Assembly (NCBI GenBank): GCA_020850615.1
Contig: JADZEI010000027.1
Coordinates: forward strand, 1 to 64,000
DNA length: 64,000 bases
Origin: Dehalococcoidia bacterium
GTDB taxonomy: Bacteria > Chloroflexota > Dehalococcoidia > Tepidiformales > Tepidiformaceae
Reading direction: 5' to 3'
Position numbers and translations under genes: made by a program. Within the stretch, counting starts at the first letter, position 1. Every line of letters starts with the position of its first letter. Of the stretch, positions 1 to 8,485 are shown piece after piece. The notes under the pieces were generated by a model. The model had not been told where the DNA came from. It ran no database searches and saw nothing but the letters and a program-made list of their open reading frames with translations.

Positions 1-197
1 AGCCCGAATACGCGGAGTTAATCGAGGCGTTGGACCTGGCCGAGGAGGCACCGGAGGCCGTAGCGCAGCGGCTGGGAATCACGACGAACAATCTCAAGGT
101 CCGTCGCCACCGTGCGCGCCAGGCACTGCGCCAGCAGTTGGAGAACGCGTGTGGCACATGCGCTCAGGGGAACTGTATTGGTGATTGCACCTGCTGA
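1..197 (+). CDS. RNA polymerase sigma factor, C-terminal part, with Cys-rich tail (partial)
   Basis: The left window edge cuts this gene; the open frame runs from base 3 to a TGA at 195-197. The visible 64 residues contain a region-4-like helix-turn-helix (AVAQRLGITTNNLKVRRHRA) and end in CGTCAQGNCIGDCTC, five cysteines in the last 15 residues. Sigma factors of the CorE/ECF44 type carry a C-terminal Cys-rich domain that senses copper and they control copper-handling genes. The copper genes that follow make that role likely here, but this is inference because regions 2 and 3 are outside the window. Confidence 0.75.
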   Translation, partial: PEYAELIEALDLAEEAPEAVAQRLGITTNNLKVRRHRARQALRQQLENACGTCAQGNCIGDCTC

Positions 198-215
198 TCG
201 GTCGTGCCCTGCTGG

Positions 216-701
216 CTACTCGACGATCAGCAACGCGTACATTCCCTTCTCGTAGTGGTTCACGTTGTCATCGCCGTCGACGACGAGGCATGAGAGCTCG
301 TACCGGCCAGGTTCGAGCACGGCTTTCCCTGTCTTCTCCTCGCCCACTTTGATGTCGGCAAGATTGAGCAGGGGGGCGCCGAACTTCGTCTCGCCGACGT
401 CGGCCCCGTCCTGGAGGCGGGCGACGACAAGCTGATGGGTGGCACCAGCTTCACCGGCTCCGTGCCCGCCGTGCCCTTCTTCCTCATGCGTGGCGCGGAA
501 CGTGACGGTTCCGGCTTTCACCGTTGCCGATGATGGCTCTATCGCCCAGTTCTTGAGGTTCACCGTGATGCTAGCGCCCGCCGGGCCAGTGCCAGCTGAG
601 GTGATAGGTGTGGTGCGGGCGTCATCGTCATTTCCACCGCACGCGACGGCGACTGCGGTCAACAGGGCGAACCCGACCAGGCCAACTGAGCCTCTTTTCA
701 C
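216..701 (-). CDS. Cupredoxin-like copper-binding lipoprotein
   Basis: This 161-residue protein has a signal sequence ending in a lipobox-like AVAC (Cys21), so it should be lipid-anchored outside the membrane. A His/Gly-rich loop (HEEEGHGGHG, about 72-81) precedes a cupredoxin-like domain. His89, Cys138, His149 and Met154 have the order of type-1 copper ligands. The start is GTG, six bases after AGGTGG. A TACTA/TAGTA inverted repeat sits just upstream. Its job is probably extracytoplasmic copper binding or electron transfer. It faces the sigma gene convergently and belongs with the surrounding copper genes. Confidence 0.75.
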   Translation of the reverse strand: MKRGSVGLVGFALLTAVAVACGGNDDDARTTPITSAGTGPAGASITVNLKNWAIEPSSATVKAGTVTFRATHEEEGHGGHGAGEAGATHQLVVARLQDGADVGETKFGAPLLNLADIKVGEEKTGKAVLEPGRYELSCLVVDGDDNVNHYEKGMYALLIVE

Positions 702-712
702 TTTCGACCACC

Positions 713-729
713 TACTATCATGTGTAGTA
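713..729. promoter_or_regulatory. Candidate BlaI/CopY-type operator
   Basis: TACTATCATGTGTAGTA has perfect 5-base arms (TACTA/TAGTA) around a 7-base centre. It lies 12 bases upstream of the cupredoxin start, over the likely promoter. BlaI/MecI/CopY repressors bind TACTACA-type dyads. A BlaI-family gene lies at 8482-8892. The spacing differs slightly from the usual dyad, so this is a candidate only. Confidence 0.45.
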
Positions 730-934
730 ACAAACGTACTCGTTCACGTTCAACGGACAACGGTGCGGCCGTGCCGCTCGTAAACCAATTCTTGACCGTC
801 CCTGCGCGCCGACGAGATTGTGAGAAGACCGCTATCCCCGCCTTCACCTACGCAACGCCGTAGTAGCAGACGTGCTCATAGCCTCTCGGAATGGCAACCA
901 GCCGCCGGAGTTCAACGTAACCCATCTTTCGGAA

Positions 935-1336
935 ATGCTTCGCACCCATCCACGCGCGTCCTCGGCGCAACTCACCGGCCTCCAGGAATGCATCGAAGCC
1001 TGTTACGACTGCGCTCAAAGTTGTACGTCGTGTGCAGACGCCTGCCTGGGCGAGCAGTCACTCGAGGAACTCGTCCGCTGCATCCGCTTAAACCTCGACT
1101 GTGCCGACGTTTGCAACACGACGGGCAACATACTGGCGCGGCTGACCGAGCCGGACATGGCCCTGATTCGAATGCAACTCGAAGCATGCATTGAAGCGTG
1201 CCGTGTCTGCGGTGCGGAGTGCGAGCGCCATGCCCAGATGCACGAGCACTGCCGGCTCTGCGCGGAAGCGTGCCGCCGCTGCGAACAGGCCTGCGAACGC
1301 GTTCTCCAGGGAATGCGGACGGGCGTAGGCCAATAA
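935..1336 (+). CDS. Four-helix-bundle copper-binding protein (Csp/DUF326 family)
   Basis: The protein has about 133 residues and 18 cysteines in repeated CxxxC and CxxC patterns along four predicted helices (ECIEACYDCAQSCTSCADAC, then CADVC, CIEACRVCGAEC and CRLCAEACRRCEQAC). Csp proteins form four-helix bundles whose inward-facing cysteines store many Cu(I) ions. No signal peptide is seen, so it is probably cytosolic (Csp3-like). I chose ATG 935 because family members usually begin M-x-x-THP. An in-frame GTG at 872 would add 21 residues that do not look like the family. Neither start has a strong ribosome-binding site. Confidence 0.85.
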   Translation: MLRTHPRASSAQLTGLQECIEACYDCAQSCTSCADACLGEQSLEELVRCIRLNLDCADVCNTTGNILARLTEPDMALIRMQLEACIEACRVCGAECERHAQMHEHCRLCAEACRRCEQACERVLQGMRTGVGQ

Positions 1337-1355
1337 CGGCCGAAAGACGGGACTA

Positions 1356-1384
1356 GCGGAGGTTGGGACGCTCCCAATCTCCGC
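1356..1384. terminator. Hairpin between convergent genes
   Basis: A 12-bp stem with one G-U pair (GCGGAGGTTGGG / CCCAATCTCCGC, loop ACGCT) lies between the converging csp gene and the Met-rich gene. No T-run follows, so it may act as a weak bidirectional terminator. Confidence 0.45.
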
Positions 1385-1400
1385 CAGCCCTCTGGGGACA

Positions 1401-1760
1401 TCAGGAATGGTGCTCCGAGTGAGCGCCCGCAGGTATCCCGCCGGGTATCTCGCCGTTGCTGCCCATGCAGGCCGCCATCGCCTGCATCATGCCATCCATG
1501 TCCTCCATGCCCATCGGCATGCCGGCGCCGTGAGTGGCCATGGCCTCGAGCATCTGCGCGTACACGTCCTCGCCGAGCACTTCCTTCATGTGATCCTGCA
1601 TCCCGCGAGAGTGCATCATCTGGTCCATGTCCATGGTGCCGGATCCGTTGTCGTGATGGCCGTCGCCGGGCATCTGCGCGAAGGCAACACCCGTGGCAAC
1701 GCCGATCGCGAGGACGGCGGGCAGCGCTGCGCTCGCCAGGATCTTTTGCCTGCGGTTCAT
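1401..1760 (-). CDS. Met/His-rich exported protein, likely copper binding
   Basis: A 119-residue protein starts at ATG 1760 with AGGAG seven bases upstream; a longer frame upstream is less likely. The first ~29 residues form a Sec signal peptide (basic start, hydrophobic core, AFAQ). The mature part is rich in Met, Asp and His (MDMDQMM, MPMGMEDMDGMM, C-terminal HSEHHS). Such Met clusters bind Cu(I) in periplasmic or surface copper proteins. No catalytic domain is recognised. It is last in a minus-strand run with the HMA-like and small membrane genes. Confidence 0.65.
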   Translation of the reverse strand: MNRRQKILASAALPAVLAIGVATGVAFAQMPGDGHHDNGSGTMDMDQMMHSRGMQDHMKEVLGEDVYAQMLEAMATHGAGMPMGMEDMDGMMQAMAACMGSNGEIPGGIPAGAHSEHHS

Positions 1761-1777
1761 GTTTTGACTCCTTTCCG

Positions 1778-2023
1778 CTAGCAGCAAGGGCAAGGTTTGC
1801 GGCTTTCGGTCGCCCGAAAACCGGTCCGCTCAATACCGGCGACGATGTCATGAATCGCGGTGGTTTCGGAGTGGAACTCGACGCATGCCTCCTGAAGGGG
1901 CTCATCGAACCGTGCAGCCGTTACACCGGGAATCGATCGCAGCACACGATCGAGCAGGGCGCCTCCTCCGCAGTCCGGTTCAAAGCCGAAGATCCGGAGG
2001 CGACGTTGCGAGACTCGCAGCAT
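1778..2023 (-). CDS. HMA-like small metal-binding protein
   Basis: This 81-residue protein has the length and pattern of a heavy-metal-associated fold (RIFGFEPDCGGGALLDRVLR, then GVTAARFD). The usual GMTCxxC loop is reduced to one cysteine (EPDCGGG). Instead the chain ends in CPCC, a possible alternative thiolate site. GGAGG lies seven bases before the ATG, a strong ribosome-binding site. It directly abuts the upstream gene and is presumably translated with it. Copper chaperone function is inferred from context only. Confidence 0.6.
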   Translation of the reverse strand: MLRVSQRRLRIFGFEPDCGGGALLDRVLRSIPGVTAARFDEPLQEACVEFHSETTAIHDIVAGIERTGFRATESRKPCPCC

Positions 2024-2242
2024 TCAATGGCCTCCGTGATTCATGAACTTCAGGTGGGCGGCTGCCAGCCCTACGATGACCAGAACCGCCAGGGTCCAGG
2101 CGATTGGGCCGCCGCCGATGGCGCTCGCAACAGAAATCGCAAGAACCATCCCCACACACATGGCCATCATCAGAACCGCCATGCTGAGCATCGCCCCGGT
2201 GTTGTCCCGGGAACCGTGGTCCGTTTCCTGCCGCTGTGCCAT
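2024..2242 (-). CDS. Small two-helix membrane protein of the copper cluster
   Basis: From ATG 2242 this encodes 72 residues: a polar N-terminus (MAQRQETDHGSRDN), two hydrophobic segments (about 20-45 and 49-66) and a short His tail ending NHGGH. I do not recognise the family with certainty. Small two-TM proteins with His tails are frequent beside CopB-type ATPases. AGGGGA lies upstream at plausible spacing. A much longer frame reaching 2518 has no coding character. Confidence 0.5.
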   Translation of the reverse strand: MAQRQETDHGSRDNTGAMLSMAVLMMAMCVGMVLAISVASAIGGGPIAWTLAVLVIVGLAAAHLKFMNHGGH

Positions 2243-2766
2243 TTCTACTATCCCCTGTCGTAGGATGACTACAGAATCGTCCGCCCCGGTACCGGCTCCA
2301 AGGACCGATCGGCCCAGCCGTATGGACCATCCGGGCCAAGACGATGAGCCAGCGAGGTGCTGTGGAAAGAACACGTCAACGTTTACCGGCCGGTCACCGC
2401 GGGGATTGACCGTAGCAACGTCGAAAGCCCGAGCAAACTGGCACTTCGACACAAATTTTGGTTCGTGTCGGGGATCCGCCAAAGCGCCCGCGAAGACTCT
2501 CCGTCCAGCCGATTTCATCGCCAGGCCGCGCTGGCAGAGTCACCGGGACGCAAGCGCGTCCTCAGGAGGCTCACGTGAAATCCCGATTCGTCCAGCCGAA
2601 AGGGGCATCCGGGCGCAGGCGACAAGCCAGTGAGGAACCTTCGAGAACTCGTCAACGGCCTGGGCCGCTGTAACCGAAAGCCGGCTCCCACGTCTCTTGA
2701 TGTGAAAGCAGAACCGGCCCGACGACATTGGTAACGTCGGCGGGCTGACCCGAAACGAGGACGACA
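2243..2766. other. Divergent intergenic region ahead of copB
   Basis: I see no convincing gene in these ~520 bases. Two features stand out. First, CTAC at 2245-2248, GTAG at 2260-2263 and CTAC at 2269-2272 form overlapping half-dyads like those of BlaI/CopY operators, close to the start of the small membrane gene. Second, an inverted repeat at 2719-2740 (CCGACG / CGTCGG, 10-base loop) lies 26 bases before the copB start. Either could be regulatory. Confidence 0.4.
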
Positions 2767-5118
2767 ATGCCTGAACAGGACCACAGCCAGCACCACGATC
2801 ACCCGCAGCAGTCCGCGCCGGAGCCTCGGCGCGCGTCATCGGCGGATCCGCATGACGTGCATGCCGGCCACGGCGATCACGTACCCCGTCCGACGGCCCC
2901 CGGCCCCGGCGCCGTTCACACCGATCATGCTGGGCATGGAATGCTGTCTCAGTCGCCGGCGGCTCGGGTGGGTCACGGTGAGCACGCCCAGCACGCGGCC
3001 GAAGCGACGCTGGACGAGCACAAGGGCCACGGAAAGGGTCATGGTGGCGGGCACGACCACGCCGCGATGATGTCCGATCCACGGATGGCGGCGGCCATGG
3101 AGCGGGACATGCGCAACCGCTTCTTGGTCTCCTTTATCCTTACCATCCCCGTCATCCTCTATTCCGAACTCGGCGAAACGCTCGTTGGCGACATGCCGCC
3201 CGCTCCGTTTGGCCTCGGCATGGAGTGGATGGGCTTCCTGCTCGCAACGCCTGTGGTCCTCTACGGCGGCTGGGTGTTCATCTTGGGCACCTACGACGCG
3301 CTTCGGAGCCTCCGGCTCGATATGTCGGTCCTCATCTTTACTGGCGTCGCCGCGGCCTACCTCTACTCGGTAGGAGTGACATTCACCGGGGGCGGCGAGG
3401 TGTTCTACGAAGCGGCCGCGATGCTCATCACCTTCGTGCTCTTCGGCCATTGGATGGAGATGCGCAGCCGGCGCGGCACCACCGACGCCCTCCGCGCGCT
3501 CCTAACTCTCGTGCCTGAGAGGGCGGTGGTCGTCCGCGATGGCCAGGAGATCGAGGTCGACACCGTGGAAGTAGTGCCCGGCGACCGCGTGCGCATCCGC
3601 CCCGGCCAGCGCGTGCCTGTGGACGGCACGGTGCTCGAAGGGCGTAGCTCGATCGATGAATCGCTCGTCACGGGCGAGTCCCTCCCGGTCGAGCGGCTCG
3701 AAGGCGACCAGGTCGTCGCCGGTTCAGTCAACGGCGACGGCTTGCTGCTCATCGAGGCCGTGGGGACCGGCAGCGAGACCGTTCTCGGACGGATCATCGA
3801 GCTAGTCCAGAACGCGCAGGCATCGAAGGCGCCGGCGCAGAGGATCGCTGACCGGGCGGCCGCGGTCCTTGTCGTCGTGGCAGTGAGCTCCGGCCTGCTG
3901 ACGTTCGCGCTCTGGATGCTGTTGGACGGAGACACGACGACAGCGCTCCGCTTCGCAATCGCCGCCGTCGTCATCGCCTGCCCTGACGCGCTCGGGCTCG
4001 CGACGCCCACGGCCGTGGCCGTGGCGACCGGACTCGGCGCCCAGCATAAGATCTTGATTAAGGATGCCGCGACCCTCGAACGAGTGTCGGCCGTCAATTC
4101 CATCGTGCTCGACAAGACCGGCACAATCACGGAAGGCAAACCGCAGGTGGTCGAACTTGCCCCGGCCGCCGGCTGGGACGAGCGCGAGATGCTTCGCTTC
4201 GCCGCCGCCATCGAACAGTCGTCCACACACCCATTAGCCCAGGCTGTCGTGAACGCGACGCACGCAAGTGGGCTGCACGAGTTGCCGCCAGTCGAAGACG
4301 CCGAGAATGTGCCCGGCTATGGCGCGAAGGGAGTCGTCGAAGGCAAGCAGGTCCTGGTCGGCAGCCTCGACCTGCTGCGGCGGGAGGGCGTCGAAGCTTC
4401 GGGAGTGGAGGCAAGGGCGAACGAGATCGCGAGCGCCGGCCGCACAGTCGTCGCGGTCTCCGTTGGTGGTCAGGCCGCGGGAGTCATCGCGCTCGCTGAC
4501 GTCGTTCGCGAGTCCGCGGCCGGAACGGTGCGCGCCTTCAAGCGGGAGGGCATCGAAGTCGCTCTGCTCACTGGCGACAATGAGGGGACCGGCAGAGCGG
4601 TCGCGGCCCAGGTCGGAATTGACCGGGTCTTCGCGAACGTGAAGCCCGCCGATAAAGCCGACTACGTGCGGAGACTCCAAGCCGAAGGCAAGGTCGTGGC
4701 GATGGTCGGGGACGGTGTGAACGACGCGCCGGCGCTCGCAGCGGCGGATGTCGGCATCGCCATCGGCGCCGGGACGGACGTCGCCATCGAGACGGCATCC
4801 GTCGTGCTCATGCGGAGCGACCCCGTCGATATCCTCAAGGCTATCGATCTGAGCAAAGCAACCATGCGGAAGATGAAGCAGAATCTCTTCTGGGCGTCGA
4901 TCTACAACTTAATGGCGATCCCGCTCGCCGCTGGCATCATGTACAACAGCACCGGCTTCCAGATACGACCGGAGATCGCCGCGCTCTTGATGTCCGTCTC
5001 GTCCATCATCGTGGCCACGAACGCGGTGCTGCTACGCCGCCAAGGCCGCCACATGGATGCGGTCGAACGCGAGATGGAAGCTCAGGCTCCCAGACGGCTG
5101 GAGAGTGTCCAGGCTTGA
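2767..5118 (+). CDS. copB: CopB-like P1B-type copper-exporting ATPase
   Basis: This 783-residue P-type ATPase has a ~105-residue His-rich cytosolic N-terminus (repeated HxxH/HGxH), as in CopB, and no CxxC HMA domain. Eight membrane segments are arranged as in P1B pumps. TGES marks the actuator domain, Asp449 in DKTGT is phosphorylated, SSTHP (His488) marks the nucleotide domain, and GDGVNDAP closes the hinge. The transmembrane metal motif is Cys405-Pro-Asp instead of the CPC or CPH of characterised Cu pumps. It probably exports copper, but the CPD variant leaves the ion uncertain. Confidence 0.9.
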   Translation: MPEQDHSQHHDHPQQSAPEPRRASSADPHDVHAGHGDHVPRPTAPGPGAVHTDHAGHGMLSQSPAARVGHGEHAQHAAEATLDEHKGHGKGHGGGHDHAAMMSDPRMAAAMERDMRNRFLVSFILTIPVILYSELGETLVGDMPPAPFGLGMEWMGFLLATPVVLYGGWVFILGTYDALRSLRLDMSVLIFTGVAAAYLYSVGVTFTGGGEVFYEAAAMLITFVLFGHWMEMRSRRGTTDALRALLTLVPERAVVVRDGQEIEVDTVEVVPGDRVRIRPGQRVPVDGTVLEGRSSIDESLVTGESLPVERLEGDQVVAGSVNGDGLLLIEAVGTGSETVLGRIIELVQNAQASKAPAQRIADRAAAVLVVVAVSSGLLTFALWMLLDGDTTTALRFAIAAVVIACPDALGLATPTAVAVATGLGAQHKILIKDAATLERVSAVNSIVLDKTGTITEGKPQVVELAPAAGWDEREMLRFAAAIEQSSTHPLAQAVVNATHASGLHELPPVEDAENVPGYGAKGVVEGKQVLVGSLDLLRREGVEASGVEARANEIASAGRTVVAVSVGGQAAGVIALADVVRESAAGTVRAFKREGIEVALLTGDNEGTGRAVAAQVGIDRVFANVKPADKADYVRRLQAEGKVVAMVGDGVNDAPALAAADVGIAIGAGTDVAIETASVVLMRSDPVDILKAIDLSKATMRKMKQNLFWASIYNLMAIPLAAGIMYNSTGFQIRPEIAALLMSVSSIIVATNAVLLRRQGRHMDAVEREMEAQAPRRLESVQA

Positions 5119-5317
5119 ACCGAGGCCCAGCGCGGGGGACTTGCTTTCGAAGGGTGGGAAGGGCAGATGGCCGCCAGGTAGCGATGGAAAGGCCGCATCT
5201 CAGCGATGCGGTCTTCCACACGTGCGGCCAGGAGTTTCCGGAAGACAGCGTGAGCTTGCCCAGCCCGGCCTGGATCCACACAGCGACAACTGGTCATGAT
5301 TGAGTGGGGAGGTACAC

Positions 5318-5950
5318 GTGAACGAAACCAACGGGCGCCGCCCGCTGTCCACGGTCCGCGTCAACGCACGCGGTGAGGACTATCGAGTCGTCCGCGTCAG
5401 CGGAAACCTGTTCGTCTGTTCGAGGCAAAACGGCAGCTGCTGCTGTGGTTGGGGGGAGAAAGGGCGCATGCCCTTCGGGAACGAGCTGTGGTCGGACGAG
5501 TGGGAACGCCGACGGATTCGTAACCGGCTGCACCTCACGTTCACGGGTTGCCTCGGACCGTGTATCGCCGGCAACAACGCCATGCTGCAGCTGCACGGTC
5601 GGTCAATCTGGTTCAAGGACCTCAACTCGGCGGACCTCATCCCGAAGGTCTTTGACTACGCCGAGGAGATGCTCACTGCTGGTAAGGTGCTCCCTCCGCC
5701 GGATGACCTCCGGGGGCATGTCTACGACCGCTACCTGGTGCCGCCGGAAGACGAGTGGCTGCCAATGAGCGCCCCCGATGCGGACGAAGGCAATGGCCTC
5801 GATCGGCTCGACCCCGTGTGCCTGATGGATGTCGACCCTGCAACTGCGAAGCACACGGTTGAATACGGTGGCCGCGTCATTGCCTTCTGCGCACCCTCCT
5901 GCAAGAAGCAGTTCCTTGCCGACCCGGCGGAATTCGCACTGACTCAGTGA
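5318..5950 (+). CDS. Thioredoxin-like [2Fe-2S] ferredoxin fused to a YHS domain
   Basis: From GTG 5318, five bases after GGGGAGG, this encodes 210 residues; the upstream in-frame TTG (5300) is a weaker start. The N-terminal ~125 residues resemble thioredoxin-like 2Fe-2S ferredoxins, with cysteines in NLFVCSRQNGSCCCGWG and TGCLGPCIAGN. A linker leads to a C-terminal YHS domain (DPVCLMDV, then FCAPSCKKQF), a metal-binding module common in copper ATPases and chaperones. The fusion beside copB suggests redox-coupled metal handling, which is inference. Confidence 0.7.
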   Translation: MNETNGRRPLSTVRVNARGEDYRVVRVSGNLFVCSRQNGSCCCGWGEKGRMPFGNELWSDEWERRRIRNRLHLTFTGCLGPCIAGNNAMLQLHGRSIWFKDLNSADLIPKVFDYAEEMLTAGKVLPPPDDLRGHVYDRYLVPPEDEWLPMSAPDADEGNGLDRLDPVCLMDVDPATAKHTVEYGGRVIAFCAPSCKKQFLADPAEFALTQ

Positions 5951-5960
5951 CCGTTTTTTT
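5937..5960 (+). terminator. Candidate rho-independent terminator after the YHS gene
   Basis: CACTGACTCAGTG forms a short perfect hairpin overlapping the stop codon. ACCG and seven Ts follow (5954-5960). The stem is short (5-6 bp), so strength is uncertain. Confidence 0.4.
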
Positions 5961-6089
5961 GAACCGCGTCGCATACGTCGTGGAGCGACCGCCGCAGCCC
6001 GTGTAACCGGCGGCGGGGCCTTACGTCTTCTGCAGCGATAGGCCGTTTCGGCAGCGCCGGATCGGTCGGAACTTGCAGGAGAAGCAGAC

Positions 6090-7526
6090 ATGGCAACAAC
6101 CAGTCCGGCGAGACCTCTCGCCCCACCCCAACGAACCACGGCGGAGCTGTTCGAGAGTCGCCGATGGTGGGCGCTCATCGTCCTTTGCGCCGCTCAATTC
6201 ATCGTCATCGTGGACACCTCGATCGTCGCGATCGCCCTGCCAGGCGATTCAGAGCGACCTCGGCATTTCCTCGAGCAACCTCCAATGGGTGTTCAACGCC
6301 TACGTGGTGGTGCTCGCCTGGCTCCTGCTGCTCGGGGGCAAGCTCGCGGACATCTTCGGTCAGCGGCGAATCTTCCTCACCGGCTTCGCCATTTTGACCG
6401 CATCGTCCCTGGGCGCAGGACTCGCACCGTCCGGTGAAGCGCTCTTCGCCGCCCGCGGAGCGATGGGACTCGGCGCCGCGTTGATCGCGCCATCCGCCCT
6501 CTCCCTGCTGTTCGGCATCTTCGGTTCTCGCCCGCAGGAACTCGGCAGGGCACTCGCCTTCTTCGGTGCAGCGGCACCCGCAGGCGGCACGGCCGGTGTG
6601 TTCCTCGGGGGCATCATTACCGAGTGGTTGGACTGGCGATGGACGTTCCTCGTCATGATCCCGGCAGGTCTGCTCGTGCTCGCCGTGACGTCATCACTCG
6701 TCCCCGCCGGCGTCCGCCGCGGCGGACGGCTCGACATCGTTGGCGCGGCGACGGTGACGGCCGCAATGATCGTCGGCGTCTACGGTGTGGTCACGGCACC
6801 GGAAGGGGGCTGGGGTTCCTGCGAACCCTCTCGGTGCTCGGCGGGAGCATCGGACTGCTGGCGGCGTACGTCATCGTCGAAGCCGTGCAGAAGGAGCCGC
6901 TCGTACGGCTCGGGGTCTTACGCTCTCCCAACCTCTCGGCCGGGAACATCGCCATGGCGCTTCTCGGTGCGGCCTGGATTCCACTGTGGTTCTTCCTGAA
7001 CCTCTACCTCCAGCAGGTGCTCGGCTACGGTGCCTTCGAAAGCGGGCTCGCCCTCCTGCCGATGACTGGCGCGATCATGCTCCTGATGGTGGCGGCGACG
7101 GGCCGGCTCACGGCGATCTTCGGCATCAAGCTCAACATCGCGGCCGGCATGGCGTTCCTGGTCGCGTCGCTGCTCTTGCTCGCCCAGGCGCCGACCGATC
7201 GCGACTTTGTGCTGCACGTGCTTCCCGCGTCGCTGCTGGCTGCCGTGGGCACGTCGCTCGCGTACATCCCGGCGATGATCGCCTCGACGGCAAGTGTCCG
7301 GGCCGAAGACTCGGGCCTCGCCTCTGGACTCGTCAACACCACCTACCAGGTGGGTTCGGCGCTCGGCCTCGCAGCCATGACGGCGGTCGCGCAGTCGTAT
7401 CCGGACGGGACCGGCCTCGCGGACTTCAACGACGGCTTCCACGCGGCGTTCTACGGGGCGACGGTGGTCGCGGTGGCGGGCGGCCTCGCGGCTCTGGCCT
7501 TGATTCGCTCGCCCCGGCAAGCGTAG
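6090..7526 (+). pseudogene. DHA2/EmrB-type MFS drug exporter, two frameshifts
   Basis: Three consecutive frames together encode one ~480-residue, 14-TM MFS exporter. ATG 6090 (MATTSP, AGGAGA upstream) reads to about 6242. There an extra A splits what should read IALPAIQSDLG. The second frame runs to about 6812-6815. There one G is missing from a G-run, so EGGWGFLRTL is split. The third frame runs to 7526. The shifts are +1 and -1, and all three parts remain family-like. It is either a very recent pseudogene or carries two sequencing errors. If intact it would be a proton-driven efflux pump. Confidence 0.8.
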
Positions 7527-7547
7527 CGAATCGGAGGCGGACATCGA

Positions 7548-7581
7548 GGCGGCCGGCACCAAGTGCCGGCCGCCTTCGTCT
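7548..7581. terminator. Strong hairpin after the MFS gene
   Basis: A perfect 12-bp stem (GGCGGCCGGCAC / GTGCCGGCCGCC, loop CAA) is followed by TTCGTCT. It sits between the MFS gene and the converging M56 gene. The T-tract is imperfect. Confidence 0.65.
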
Positions 7582-7672
7582 CCCCGGAACGGGACGAAAC
7601 TCACGCGTCGCGTGACGCGGCAGGCTTCTTCTCTTCCTGATCGGCCGACCCGTGTACTCCTTGAAGCAGGCC

Positions 7673-8485
7673 CTAGACGAGGTTCAGTGTGCAGGCCGCA
7701 GCAAAGATCGCGATCACGTGGGCCAGAATCGCTGGCAGCGCCATTGCCGCGGTGAGGGCGACGAAGCCTCGCGTCGGCTGCGCGGGAATCGGCGTCTCCG
7801 GGTGGACCAGCCGCACGAGCCGGAGTTCCACAGCGGCATCAGCGATACCTGCTGAGGCCAGACGTGCGGGCGTTGCGGACGATGCCGCGATCGCCTCGAA
7901 CAGGTCGGTACGGCGCGCTCCGCCCCGAAGCGCGAATTCGTCCGCCTGACACTCCGCGTGGAGCGATGCTCGTTGAACGAGTGCGTCGGCATGCGGCAGG
8001 AATGCGAACGCCCTGCCCACGGCGCGGAGGACTAGACCCCAGAGCACGTCGCGGTTGCGTTGGTGTGCGAGTTCGTGCAGGAGAGCGGCATGAAGTTCTG
8101 CCGTACTGAGAGCGCGTTCCGCTCCGGCACTCACAAACACCGCCGGCCGGAACACACCGGCGGTGAACACGGTGATCGATTGCGATGGGAACACCCTGTA
8201 GTGAAGGGCGCCCAGTCTGGTAGGCCAACTCGAATGAAGTAGCAGTCGCAGCTCATCCTGGCAGCGGGCAGCCCTGACCAGGAAGATCAGGAAGGCCGTG
8301 GCGGGAAGGACGGAAATCACGGTCAAAGCGCTGAGGGCAACGACCTGTGGGTGGGACGCCTCCCTGCGCAGTCCACCCAGGCCGGCCTCGTACAAGTGGG
8401 CGACGGCCGGATGAAGGGTTAGCAAAGGCCCCAGGACAAGCGCAAGCACCAGGGTAGCCAGCGCCAGCCGGCTGGCGCGGCTCAT
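7673..8485 (-). CDS. M56-family (BlaR1-like) membrane metalloprotease, no sensor domain
   Basis: This 270-residue membrane protein has N-terminal hydrophobic helices, the zinc site HELAH (137-141) with a second acidic motif AECQADEFA (about 177-185), and a C-terminal hydrophobic helix. M56 proteases of the BlaR1/MecR1 type cleave or trigger loss of a BlaI-family repressor after a signal. The penicillin-binding sensor domain of BlaR1 is absent, as in short actinobacterial homologues. Its ATG overlaps the blaI stop (ATGA), so the two are co-translated. The copper context suggests a metal or envelope-stress signal. Confidence 0.85.
   Translation of the reverse strand: MSRASRLALATLVLALVLGPLLTLHPAVAHLYEAGLGGLRREASHPQVVALSALTVISVLPATAFLIFLVRAARCQDELRLLLHSSWPTRLGALHYRVFPSQSITVFTAGVFRPAVFVSAGAERALSTAELHAALLHELAHQRNRDVLWGLVLRAVGRAFAFLPHADALVQRASLHAECQADEFALRGGARRTDLFEAIAASSATPARLASAGIADAAVELRLVRLVHPETPIPAQPTRGFVALTAAMALPAILAHVIAIFAAACTLNLV

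Noticed and set aside
2540-3082. Minus-strand 180-codon frame antisense to copB's start
   Set aside because: It mirrors the His-rich coding sequence of copB and has no ribosome-binding site or family resemblance.
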